A program made the position numbers and the translations under genes. Positions 26,957-35,266 of a stretch of DNA of 64,000 nucleotides are shown piece after piece. The stretch spans positions 620,001-684,000 of the forward strand of contig JADKAN010000002.1 of the NCBI GenBank assembly GCA_016719225.1. The letters are read 5' to 3'. How positions within the stretch are numbered: the stretch's first letter is position 1; each line of letters starts with the position of its first letter. A model generated the notes under the pieces. It was not told the origin of the DNA. It saw nothing but the letters and a program-made list of their open reading frames with translations, and did not search any database. The DNA comes from Flavobacteriales bacterium. GTDB taxonomy: Bacteria > Bacteroidota > Bacteroidia > Flavobacteriales_F > PHOS-HE28.

Positions 26957-28618
26957 ATGGCGCTTGCCCCATACACCGGACCATTCGGGACCGCTGAATT
27001 GCGACACCTGCTTCGGCGTACCTTATTCGGTTGCAGTGTTGACGACCTGAACCATTTTACCGGCATGCCATTGCAAGCCGTGGTAGCCGAACTACTGAAC
27101 TTTACGAACAATACAACACCGCCGATCAAGGCGTACAGCAGTGCAGGGCCGGGCGGCGTTTATGATCCCGCTTTGATCGATGTTACTGTTCCTTTCGGGT
27201 CACCATGGCCCACCATCGTGCGTCAAATGGGCATCCCGCCCAACCCTATTCCGAAGCGCAATGAGAGCTTGCGCAATTGGTGGACGGGGAATTTGGTGAA
27301 CCAAGAACGGAACCTCCGGGAAAAGCTCACGCTGTTCTGGTACAACCATATGCCGATCCAGGTGAACATCGTATTCACGCCGGAATTGAGCTATTCGTAT
27401 TGTCAATTGCTGCGCGATAAGTGCAAAGGCAACGTCCGTGAACTGCTGAAGTCCCTTTCCACGGATGGGGCTATGTTGCTGTATTTGAACGGCGCGTACA
27501 ATATGGCCGGTACCCCGGACGAGAACTATGGCCGCGAGCTGATGGAGCTTTTCACCTTGGGGGAAGGCAGCGGCTACACGCAGGAGGATGTGGCCACGGC
27601 CGCGCGGATCTTTACCGGATGGAGCGTTACCGAGCTTTCCGGTGGTCAGCCAGCGCTGCCGGCGGTGGTTTTTACCATTGGCAACCACGACCAGAACGAC
27701 AAACAGTTCAGTAGCTTTTTCGACAATGCCGTTGTATCCGGACAGAGCACGGAAGTGGGGGCCTATGGCGAGATCGGTCAGTTCGTGGACCTTATTTTCT
27801 CAACTCCCGAGTCCTCTACGTTCATCTGCCGTAAGCTCTACCGCTGGTTCGTGGGGAACGGCCTTAGCCCGGAAGTGGAGGCCGACGTGATCGCGCCATT
27901 GGCACAATTGTTCCGCGACGAGACGGATTCACAGGACCAGATCGCCATCGTTTTGCAAGCACTGTTGACGAGCGAGCATTTCTTCAGTGCGGACGTGCGC
28001 GGCTGCATGGTGAAAAGCGCGGCGGACCTTACCATCGGCTGGATGCGCGAATTGCGGATGCCCACTCCAACCTCGGACCTTTTCGAGGCGCAGTACAATG
28101 TTTGGAACCGGGTGCGCGAGATCATGGACGGCGCAGCGCAAGCTATTGGTGAAGTGCCGAATGTGGCAGGATGGCCCGCTTACTATCAACAGCCGCAGTA
28201 CGACCTGAGTTGGGTCGACAGTTCCACTACAGCGGCCCGGATCGAGATCAAGAAGCGTATCATGGTCTTCGGTTTCAGTACGCCCGAACAGCTCGTGCTG
28301 CCGGATAACAGGAACCTCCAGTTCAAGGTGGACTTTATTCAGGTGGTCAGCCAGTTCGATCAGCCTGCGGACCCGGATATGTTGGTTCAACAGGCGGCGG
28401 ATCTGCTCTTCGGCGTTCCGGTTTCCGCTTCTGTTCTTCAGCAGTTGAAGGTGCAGTACCTCTTGCAAGGCCAGTTGAGCAACTACTATTGGAGCAACGA
28501 CTATACTGTCTACGTGAATGATCCGGCTACCACGGATCCCACTGCGATGCTGGTACCCCAGAAGTTGAAGAACCTGTTTTTGGATATGATGGGCGCCGCC
28601 GAGTGCCAACTTTACTGA
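26957..28618 (+). CDS. DUF1800 domain-containing protein
   Basis: The 553-aa protein belongs to DUF1800: GTAELRHLLRRTLFGCSVDD at the N-terminus, NLREKLTLFWYNHMPIQ, NYGRELMELFTLGEGSGYTQ and TFICRKLYRWFVG are the family blocks. It is paired with a DUF1501 protein whose start overlaps its stop, the usual arrangement; both are predicted to be secreted or periplasmic and of unknown biochemical role. No clear signal peptide is visible at the N-terminus. Confidence 0.9.
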   Translation: MALAPYTGPFGTAELRHLLRRTLFGCSVDDLNHFTGMPLQAVVAELLNFTNNTTPPIKAYSSAGPGGVYDPALIDVTVPFGSPWPTIVRQMGIPPNPIPKRNESLRNWWTGNLVNQERNLREKLTLFWYNHMPIQVNIVFTPELSYSYCQLLRDKCKGNVRELLKSLSTDGAMLLYLNGAYNMAGTPDENYGRELMELFTLGEGSGYTQEDVATAARIFTGWSVTELSGGQPALPAVVFTIGNHDQNDKQFSSFFDNAVVSGQSTEVGAYGEIGQFVDLIFSTPESSTFICRKLYRWFVGNGLSPEVEADVIAPLAQLFRDETDSQDQIAIVLQALLTSEHFFSADVRGCMVKSAADLTIGWMRELRMPTPTSDLFEAQYNVWNRVREIMDGAAQAIGEVPNVAGWPAYYQQPQYDLSWVDSSTTAARIEIKKRIMVFGFSTPEQLVLPDNRNLQFKVDFIQVVSQFDQPADPDMLVQQAADLLFGVPVSASVLQQLKVQYLLQGQLSNYYWSNDYTVYVNDPATTDPTAMLVPQKLKNLFLDMMGAAECQLY

Positions 28619-30210
28619 TGACCATGGACCGCAGGAAATTCCTTCGCACATCGGCACTAGCTTCCGTTGGCGGCCTCACCATACGAGGTTGGGCCGACCC
28701 GGTCCTGAGCAACATGCTCAAGTCAGCGGACAACAGTGATCGCATCCTCGTGATCGTGCAGTTGTTCGGTGGTAACGATGGGCTGAACACGGTCATCCCC
28801 TTGGATCAGTACGGTCAACTCGCTTCCTTGCGTTCCAACATCCTGATCCCTGAGAACCAGACTTTGGACCTGCCCGGCACCAATGGTGCTACGGCGCTGC
28901 ATCCGAGGTTGACGGGCTTACGCAACTTGTGGGATAACGGCAAGTTGGGCATCGTACAGAACGTGGGCTACCCGGATCCCAGCTTATCGCATTTCCGTTC
29001 AACGGACATTTGGGAGACCGGCTCCAGTGGCAACCAATTGCTGCACACGGGTTGGTTGGGCCGATACCTGAACGGCGTGTATCCGAATTACCCGGATGCT
29101 TATCCGAACGCTGATGTGCCTTATCCGATCGCTGTGCGTGTGAACGGTGCCATCGGCTTGGGACTGCAGCACCACGGTGTTTCCATGGGCGTATCCATCA
29201 ACAATACCGAAGATGCGCTCAATTTGGCGGGCAACATTTACACGGACCCTGTCCAAGCCAACTGCAGTGGTGACAAATTAGCCTATGTCCGCAGCATACA
29301 GCGCCAGACCGATCTCTATGGGGATGTGATCCAAGCGGCTGCCGCTACGGCATGCGTCCACAGCACATTGTATCCGACCGGATCTGCGCCGGGTGCTGAC
29401 CTGGCCAATGCATTGAAGATCGTTGCCAGCCTGATCTGCGGCGGTCTGGGGACGCGCATCTATTGGGTGAGCACCACCGGCTTCGACACACACTCTAATC
29501 AAGTGACGAACGGGAACGTGCTGAACGGAGCCCATGCGGACCTTTTACAGGGAGTGAGCGATTCCATCAATGCTTTCCAGGACGACCTGCAGCAACTGGG
29601 AGTTTCCGACCGCGTGCTGGGCATGACCTTCAGTGAATTCGGACGTCGTATCAGTAGCAATAATTCGCGTGGTACCGACCACGGCGCAGCGGCACCGTTA
29701 TTCCTGTTCGGGGACCCTGTAGTGCCGGGGATGCTGGGCGGAAACCCCCAGATCGCACCCGGTACGGATAACCAGACGAACGTGCCCATGGGGTACGACT
29801 TCCGCAGTGTTTATTCATCCGTTCTGCAGCAATGGTTCTGTCTTTCCCAAGCGGAAGCGGAAACAGTGCTGCTGGGGGATCATGCCACGCTCCCGATCGT
29901 GACGCCGCAGGATTGCACGAGTGGTGTTGCTTCTGTCAGCGGTCTGTCGAGCAACTTGTTCCTGCAAGCGGCGCCTTCGCCGTTCACGGAACGCACAGTG
30001 ATCACCTACAGCTGCGCCACTGCGGGTAACGTGAAACTACAGGTGATGAACGCCATGGGACAGATGGTGGCCCAACCGGTGAATGCCACGATGGCACCGG
30101 GGACCTACAAGCTGGATCTGGACATGGGGGCGATGCCTACGGGCATGTATTTCTGCCGCCTGCAGAACGGTGCTTTGCAGCAAGTGCAGAGCATGATGAA
30201 GGTCCGGTAG
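28618..30210 (+). CDS. DUF1501 domain-containing protein with Tat-like signal and T9SS sorting domain
   Basis: The 530-aa protein begins MTMDRRKFLRTSALASVGGL, a twin-arginine type signal. DUF1501 (arylsulfatase-like fold) follows: ILVIVQLFGGNDGLNTVIPL, HPRLTGLRNLWDNGKLGIVQ, STDIWETGS, FDTHSNQV and FSEFGRRISSN. The last 80 residues form a T9SS type A sorting domain (LFLQAAPSPFTERTVITYSC, GTYKLDLD, GMYFCRLQNG). The start overlaps the DUF1800 stop (TGATG); ATG 28624 is an alternative. It probably works with the preceding gene product at the cell surface. Confidence 0.88.
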   Translation: MTMDRRKFLRTSALASVGGLTIRGWADPVLSNMLKSADNSDRILVIVQLFGGNDGLNTVIPLDQYGQLASLRSNILIPENQTLDLPGTNGATALHPRLTGLRNLWDNGKLGIVQNVGYPDPSLSHFRSTDIWETGSSGNQLLHTGWLGRYLNGVYPNYPDAYPNADVPYPIAVRVNGAIGLGLQHHGVSMGVSINNTEDALNLAGNIYTDPVQANCSGDKLAYVRSIQRQTDLYGDVIQAAAATACVHSTLYPTGSAPGADLANALKIVASLICGGLGTRIYWVSTTGFDTHSNQVTNGNVLNGAHADLLQGVSDSINAFQDDLQQLGVSDRVLGMTFSEFGRRISSNNSRGTDHGAAAPLFLFGDPVVPGMLGGNPQIAPGTDNQTNVPMGYDFRSVYSSVLQQWFCLSQAEAETVLLGDHATLPIVTPQDCTSGVASVSGLSSNLFLQAAPSPFTERTVITYSCATAGNVKLQVMNAMGQMVAQPVNATMAPGTYKLDLDMGAMPTGMYFCRLQNGALQQVQSMMKVR

Positions 30211-30235
30211 CCGTACTTCGGTCCCACTTGTCCGT

Positions 30236-30583
30236 TCAACTTTTTTCCAGGCCTTTACCGATCCAGCCCAAGTGCGTGTGCTGGAAGCTGTTGCTGAATT
30301 TCAGGCCATAGCCGAACATGCGGTCCATACTGGAGTGGCCATAGAGAATGATGCTCGCCATGATGAGCGGATGGCCGAGCAGGGGTGTGCCGAATTTCAA
30401 GCTGAGTTCCACGCTGGCCATTCCCAACCCTGCGACCACCAATGCGAGACCCTTGTGGTGGAAGATGTTGTAGGTGAACGCCCCTGTACGCGTACCGGCC
30501 AGATAGCCCAGCATACTGATGTCAGGACCCATTGCCAATAGCAAGTAAGCCCACCATGGCATGTCATTCAGGACGAGCACCAC
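30236..30583 (-). CDS. DUF4260 family membrane protein, start uncertain
   Basis: The protein has four hydrophobic helices and DUF4260 blocks (WAYLLLAMGPDISMLGYLAG, NIFHHKGLAL, GHSSMDRMFGYGLKF). The GTG at 30583 gives 115 aa, but the same frame stays open upstream to a TGA at 30635-30637 and encodes KYLLKLEELAQLLICIV, which looks like the usual N-terminus of this family. No ATG lies in that stretch; the upstream frame may have lost its start by a one-nucleotide change, or a CTG/GTG is used. Function unknown. Confidence 0.75.
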   Translation of the reverse strand: MVLVLNDMPWWAYLLLAMGPDISMLGYLAGTRTGAFTYNIFHHKGLALVVAGLGMASVELSLKFGTPLLGHPLIMASIILYGHSSMDRMFGYGLKFSNSFQHTHLGWIGKGLEKS

Positions 30584-30781
30584 GATACAGATCAGTAACT
30601 GTGCCAGTTCCTCCAGTTTCAGCAGATACTTCGGTCACTGTTGTTTCCCGTCATGGCTACTTGACCGCACTACAAGCACTCTGCACCAGGGGGCCCTTCG
30701 GGAGACCGCTGATGGGGCTATTCATCTGACCGTCGCGGCACAGGCATTCCATCATCTGATTTTCTGATCGTCTGATGGACA

Positions 30782-31543
30782 CTACCACTCGATCCCCACC
30801 GGGCAATGGTCACTGCCCATGATCTCGTTCAGGATGAAAGCAGCCTTCACCTTCTTCTCAAATCCCTTGCTCACCAGCACATAATCGATACGCCAGCCCA
30901 CATTGGTCGCGCGTGAGTTGAAGCGTTGGTTCCACCAGCTGTACTTCACCACCTCCGGGTGGAAGTGGCGGAAGGTGTCCACGAAGCCCGCTTCCAGTAA
31001 TGTGGATATGCCATCGATCTCGGCCTGCGTGTATCCCGCGGTCTTGTTGTAGTTCGGCTTCGGCCGTGCGATATCGATGGCCTGGTGTGCCACGTTCAGG
31101 TCACCGGTGAAGATCACAGGAATTTTTCCGGAAGCCAGTTCCACCAAGTAGGCACGCAACGCGTTGTCCCATTGCTGACGGTAATCCAGCCGCTTCAGAC
31201 CCTGCCCACTGTTCGGGATGTAGGCGTTCACCACGATGTGGTCCTTGAACGTAGCAGTGATCACGCGTCCCTCGTTGTTGTGCTCATCGCCTCCAATGCC
31301 ATGGTCCACGCGCATTGGCTTTTCCCGCGAAAGCACGGCCGTGCCGGAATAGCCTGCTTTTTCGGCGGAATAGGCAGCTATGTGGTAGCCTTGCACCTCG
31401 GCCAATGCTTCGGAAACTTGATCGGGCGTGGCCTTGGTTTCTTGGAAGCAGATGATGTCGGCGTCCATGGCCAATATGGAATCAGGCAGTCCCTTTTTCA
31501 CGGAGGCCCGGATGCCGTTGACGTTAAAGGAGATCAGTTTCAT
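30782..31543 (-). CDS. xth: Exodeoxyribonuclease III
   Basis: The 253-aa enzyme is an apurinic/apyrimidinic endonuclease and 3'-5' exonuclease acting in base-excision repair. All ExoIII motifs are present: LISFNVNGIRASVKKG, ICFQETKA (metal-binding Glu), VVNAYIPNSGQGLKRLDYR, FTGDLNVAH, WRIDYVLVS and GSDHCPVGI (catalytic Asp-His). Upstream on the minus strand lies TACTTTCG, a -7-like element. Confidence 0.96.
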   Translation of the reverse strand: MKLISFNVNGIRASVKKGLPDSILAMDADIICFQETKATPDQVSEALAEVQGYHIAAYSAEKAGYSGTAVLSREKPMRVDHGIGGDEHNNEGRVITATFKDHIVVNAYIPNSGQGLKRLDYRQQWDNALRAYLVELASGKIPVIFTGDLNVAHQAIDIARPKPNYNKTAGYTQAEIDGISTLLEAGFVDTFRHFHPEVVKYSWWNQRFNSRATNVGWRIDYVLVSKGFEKKVKAAFILNEIMGSDHCPVGIEW

Positions 31544-31576
31544 GGATCGTTCGTTCAGGATGGTGCGAAAGTAAAA

Positions 31577-31618
31577 GGCCCCGATCGTCCCCGATATGCA
31601 TCGGGGACGATCGGGGCC
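31577..31618 (-). terminator. Rho-independent terminator of the cold-shock gene
   Basis: A perfect 19-bp inverted repeat (arms 31577-31595 and 31600-31618, 4-nt loop) begins GGCCCCGATCG. On the minus strand the stem is followed by TTTTAC, so it terminates transcription coming from the cold-shock gene before xth. Confidence 0.85.
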
Positions 31619-31645
31619 GAAGAACCTGCGTTGTCTTGTTGCTGC

Positions 31646-31837
31646 TTAAGCGCGGCGTACGTTGATCGCGTTCTGACCCTTTGGGGAGTCTTCTACGTCG
31701 TAGCTCACCTTATCACCCTCGCGGATGGGTTCCTTAAGGCCGGTCTTGTGTGCGAACACATCTTTACCGCCCTCGTCCGGGGTGATGAATCCGAAACCCT
31801 TGGTCTCGTTGAAGAACTTTACTGTGCCTGTAGCCAT
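31646..31837 (-). CDS. Cold-shock domain protein (CspA family)
   Basis: The 63-aa protein is a single cold-shock domain: MATGTVKFFNETKGFGFITP carries RNP1 (KGFGFI) and DVFAHKT carries an RNP2-like motif, in which the usual phenylalanine and histidine are kept. It binds single-stranded nucleic acid and acts as RNA chaperone. It is monocistronic with a strong terminator downstream. The 130-nt region upstream to acs is AT-rich and probably holds the 5' UTR common in cold-shock genes. Confidence 0.96.
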   Translation of the reverse strand: MATGTVKFFNETKGFGFITPDEGGKDVFAHKTGLKEPIREGDKVSYDVEDSPKGQNAINVRRA

Positions 31838-31974
31838 TGTACTGTTAATTGGAATACGAAGCTAAGTAATGCGCCGCTTTGTCGGGGTTTATTTTCCAAT
31901 GTTGGGAAGTACGTCGTTTTACTCACTTCCGACCATCCATCCGGCATTGGTCCGGAATGGTGCTCCATTCACCC

Positions 31975-33888
31975 TCACACCTTCCCAGCCTTGATCTCCT
32001 CCACCACGTCAGGGTCCAAGAGCGTAGTGATGTCGCCGAGGTTGCTCATTTCGCCCTCGGCGATCTTGCGCAGGATGCGGCGCATGATCTTGCCTGAACG
32101 CGTCTTCGGCAGGCCGCTCACGAACTGGATCTTATCCGGCTTGGCGATGCGGCCGATGCTGGCTACGACGGATTCCACGATCTCGCCCGTGATACGGTCC
32201 ACGGCGGCCTTGTCGTTCAGGTCCAGCGGCAAGGCGGTGATGACGTAGGCGTAGATGCCCTGGCCCTTGATGTCGTGCGGATAGCCCACCACGGCGCTTT
32301 CCACCACGAGCTCGCTGAGGTTGATGGCGCTCTCCACTTCCGCAGTGCCGAAGCGGTGGCCGCTCACGTTGATCACATCGTCCACGCGACCGATGATGCG
32401 GTAGCGGCCATCGGCGTCGCGTTTGGCGCCATCGCCGCTGAAGTAGTGGCCGGGGTAGCTGCTGAAGTAGGTCTGCTTGTAGCGTTCGTGATCGCCCCAA
32501 GTAGTGCGCAGGATACCGGGCCAAGGGAACTTCATGCAGAGCATCCCTTCCACCTCGTTCTCGGTGATCTCCTTGCCTTCCGCGGTCAACAGCACGGGCT
32601 GCACGCCGGGTAATGGGTACGCGGCGTGGCTCGGCTTCTCATCGGTTACGCCAGCGATGGACGAGATCATGATGCCGGCGGTCTCCGTCTGCCACCACGT
32701 ATCCACGATGGGGCAGCGGTTCTTGCCCACGTGCAACTTGTACCATTGCCAGGCCTCCTCGTTGATGGGTTCGCCCACGCTGCCGATCACCTTCAGCGAA
32801 TCCAGTGAATAGGCCAGCACGTGATCGAGACCCTGCGCCATGAGGCTGCGGATGGCGGTAGGCGCGGTATAGAAGATGTTCACGCCGTGTTTGTCGATCA
32901 CTTGCCAGAAGCGGCCGGCGTCCGGGAAGGTGGGTACACCCTCGAACATCAGGGTGGTGGCGCCGGCGGACAGCGGACCGTAGACGATGTAGCTGTGCCC
33001 GGTGACCCAGCCGATGTCGGCGGTACACCAGTAGACGTCGCTTTCCTCGTATTGGAACACGTTGCGGAAGGTGTAATCGCAAAAGACCATGTAGCCGCCG
33101 CAGGTGTGCACTACGCCTTTCGGTTTGCCGGTGCTGCCGCTGGTGTAGAGGATGAACAGCGGGTCTTCGGCGTCCATTTCCTCGGCAGGACAATCCTTGC
33201 CCACCTCCTTCAGTTCGTCGTGCAGCCAAACGTCGCGGCCTTCTTTCATGTCCACGGCCCATCCTAGGCGGTCGGCCACGATCACGCGCTTCACGCTGGG
33301 GCAGTGCTCCAGTGCCTCGTCCACCACGCGTTTCACGGGGATCTGTTTGTGGCCGCGGTTGAGGCCGTCGGTGGTGAGGACCATGGAGCATTCGGCGTCG
33401 ATCACGCGGTCCGCGATGGACTTCGCGCTGAAGCCGGCGAACACCACCGAATGGATGGCGCCGATGCGCGCACAGGCGAGCAGGGCGATGGTGAGCTCGG
33501 GCACCATCGGCATGTAGATGCAGATGCGGTCGCCCTTCTTCGCGCCGTTGCGCTTCAGCACGTTGGCGTACATGCACACACGCTCATGTAGTTCGCGGTA
33601 GGTGTAGCGCACGAAGCGCTCGTGCGGATCGTTCGGCTCCCAGATCAGCGCCAGCTTGTTGCCGCGTTTCGCCAAGTGCCGGTCCAGGCAGTTCTCGGTG
33701 ATGTTGAGTTTTCCGCCTTTGAACCACTTCACTTCAGCCTTCGTGAAATCCCACTCCAGCACGGTGTCCCACTTCTTCCGCCAGGTGAAGGCCTCGGCCT
33801 GTGCTGCCCAGAAGCCTTCGGGGTCCTCGACGCTGAGGCGGTAGGCTTCGTCGTAATCGGCTTTGGTGCGGATGCGCGTGATGTCCAT
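31975..33888 (-). CDS. acs: Acetyl-CoA synthetase (AMP-forming)
   Basis: The 637-aa enzyme activates acetate to acetyl-CoA through acetyl-AMP. Adenylation motifs are intact: LYTSGSTGKPKGVVHTCGGY (P-loop), DTWWQTETAGIM, and GRVDDVINVSGHRFGTAEVE; the acetylation-regulated Lys lies in PKTRSGKIMRRILRKIA near residue 600. Length is within the family's 630-660. The ATG at 33888 (MDITRIRTKADYDEAY) is preferred over one 18 codons upstream; TACTTTG lies upstream on the same strand. Confidence 0.96.
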   Translation of the reverse strand: MDITRIRTKADYDEAYRLSVEDPEGFWAAQAEAFTWRKKWDTVLEWDFTKAEVKWFKGGKLNITENCLDRHLAKRGNKLALIWEPNDPHERFVRYTYRELHERVCMYANVLKRNGAKKGDRICIYMPMVPELTIALLACARIGAIHSVVFAGFSAKSIADRVIDAECSMVLTTDGLNRGHKQIPVKRVVDEALEHCPSVKRVIVADRLGWAVDMKEGRDVWLHDELKEVGKDCPAEEMDAEDPLFILYTSGSTGKPKGVVHTCGGYMVFCDYTFRNVFQYEESDVYWCTADIGWVTGHSYIVYGPLSAGATTLMFEGVPTFPDAGRFWQVIDKHGVNIFYTAPTAIRSLMAQGLDHVLAYSLDSLKVIGSVGEPINEEAWQWYKLHVGKNRCPIVDTWWQTETAGIMISSIAGVTDEKPSHAAYPLPGVQPVLLTAEGKEITENEVEGMLCMKFPWPGILRTTWGDHERYKQTYFSSYPGHYFSGDGAKRDADGRYRIIGRVDDVINVSGHRFGTAEVESAINLSELVVESAVVGYPHDIKGQGIYAYVITALPLDLNDKAAVDRITGEIVESVVASIGRIAKPDKIQFVSGLPKTRSGKIMRRILRKIAEGEMSNLGDITTLLDPDVVEEIKAGKV

Positions 33889-34086
33889 GGGGAATAGAAG
33901 GTATAGGAGGTGCAAAGTAGGAATGGAGAATAAGGTTGGCAAAAGCGCGTCCGTCCATTATGCTGCCTATGTGGGGTCTTCTAATTCACCGCATCAATGA
34001 TCAATATTGGCTTGAACACCGGATAGTCGCATCCGCTCGCTAACGAACTTTGCACCCCGGCCGTGAACCGCCGCCACTTGCATTAG

Positions 34087-35103
34087 ATGGACAGAACGAA
34101 GTACGCCTCTTCGCCCAATTTCGAGAACGGCAAATTCAAGAACATCCTGCCGACCAGCATGTCGATGTCCGCGAAGGACATGATGAAGACCATTGCGGGA
34201 TTTATTTCGGGGGGCGAAGGGCTTGCTCCGAAGGAGAAGATCCACGTGCGGCATCCGGATCCCGCTGCCATCGCTTCACCGAATGGCGGCACGCGCTTGG
34301 TCTGGTTCGGTCACTCGGCGTTCTTGTTGCAGATCGACGGTAAGAACCTGTTGATCGATCCCATGTTCGGATCCACACCAGCGCCTTATCCATGGATGGG
34401 CAGGTCACGCTTCACCGATGGCCTGCCCGTCGCCATCGACGATCTGCCACAGATCGATGCCATCCTGCTTTCACACGATCACTATGATCACTTGGACCAT
34501 GGATCCATCCTGGCGCTGAAGTCCAAGACCAAGAAGTTCTTCGTGCCCTTGGGCGTGGGCATGCATCTGCGGGCGTGGGGTGTTGAAGCATCGCGGATCC
34601 ACGAGTTGGACTGGTGGCAGGAAGCCGGGCTTGAAAACTTACATCTCGCATTGACACCAGCGCGCCATTTCTCCGGCCGCGGGCTCACGGACCGCTTCTC
34701 CACGCTCTGGGGTGGCTGGGTGATCCAAGGGAAGAGGAACAACATCTACTTCAGTGCGGACAGCGGTTATGGACCTCATTTCGCGGAGATCGGCGCCAAG
34801 TACGGACCTTTCGATCTCGCCATGATCGAGTGTGGGCAGTACAACGAAAAGTGGGCGAAGATCCACATGATGCCGGAGGAATCAGCACAGGCTGCACTGG
34901 ATGTGAGAGCGAAGGTGATGATGCCGATCCACTGGGCCAGTTTCGTGCTGGCCATGCATACGTGGACCGACCCCGTGGAGCGGGTGACGAAAAGAGCGGA
35001 TGAGTTGGGCATGCCGATCATCACGCCGCGCATCGGGGATGTTGTCGCACTGGATGCGCTGGCCACTTTCCACGAGCGCTGGTGGCAACCTCAGGCCACC
35101 TGA
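34087..35103 (+). CDS. MBL-fold metallo-hydrolase (UlaG / NAPE-PLD-like)
   Basis: The 338-aa protein has the metallo-beta-lactamase fold. The zinc motif is LLSHDHYDHLDHGS near residue 125; preceding LVWFGHSAFLLQIDGKNLLI and later ALTPARHFSGRGLTDRFSTL and IYFSADSGYGPHF are typical of the NAPE-PLD/UlaG-like subgroup, as is PIHWASF near residue 280. It is probably a cytoplasmic hydrolase of a phosphodiester or lactone; the substrate cannot be inferred. Confidence 0.88.
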   Translation: MDRTKYASSPNFENGKFKNILPTSMSMSAKDMMKTIAGFISGGEGLAPKEKIHVRHPDPAAIASPNGGTRLVWFGHSAFLLQIDGKNLLIDPMFGSTPAPYPWMGRSRFTDGLPVAIDDLPQIDAILLSHDHYDHLDHGSILALKSKTKKFFVPLGVGMHLRAWGVEASRIHELDWWQEAGLENLHLALTPARHFSGRGLTDRFSTLWGGWVIQGKRNNIYFSADSGYGPHFAEIGAKYGPFDLAMIECGQYNEKWAKIHMMPEESAQAALDVRAKVMMPIHWASFVLAMHTWTDPVERVTKRADELGMPIITPRIGDVVALDALATFHERWWQPQAT

Positions 35104-35266
35104 ACGGCTCACGGACGGGATCCCAATATTGCTTGGCCGAATTGCGAGCGTCCAGCTCCGCTGGCGTAGCGTGTTGTACTGGAATCGCCTACCTTTCCGC
35201 AACTGGCCGACCGACCTTTGGTACTCCCAAGGGCCGCTCCGGCCGAACCCACGAACCCCTCGCCCC

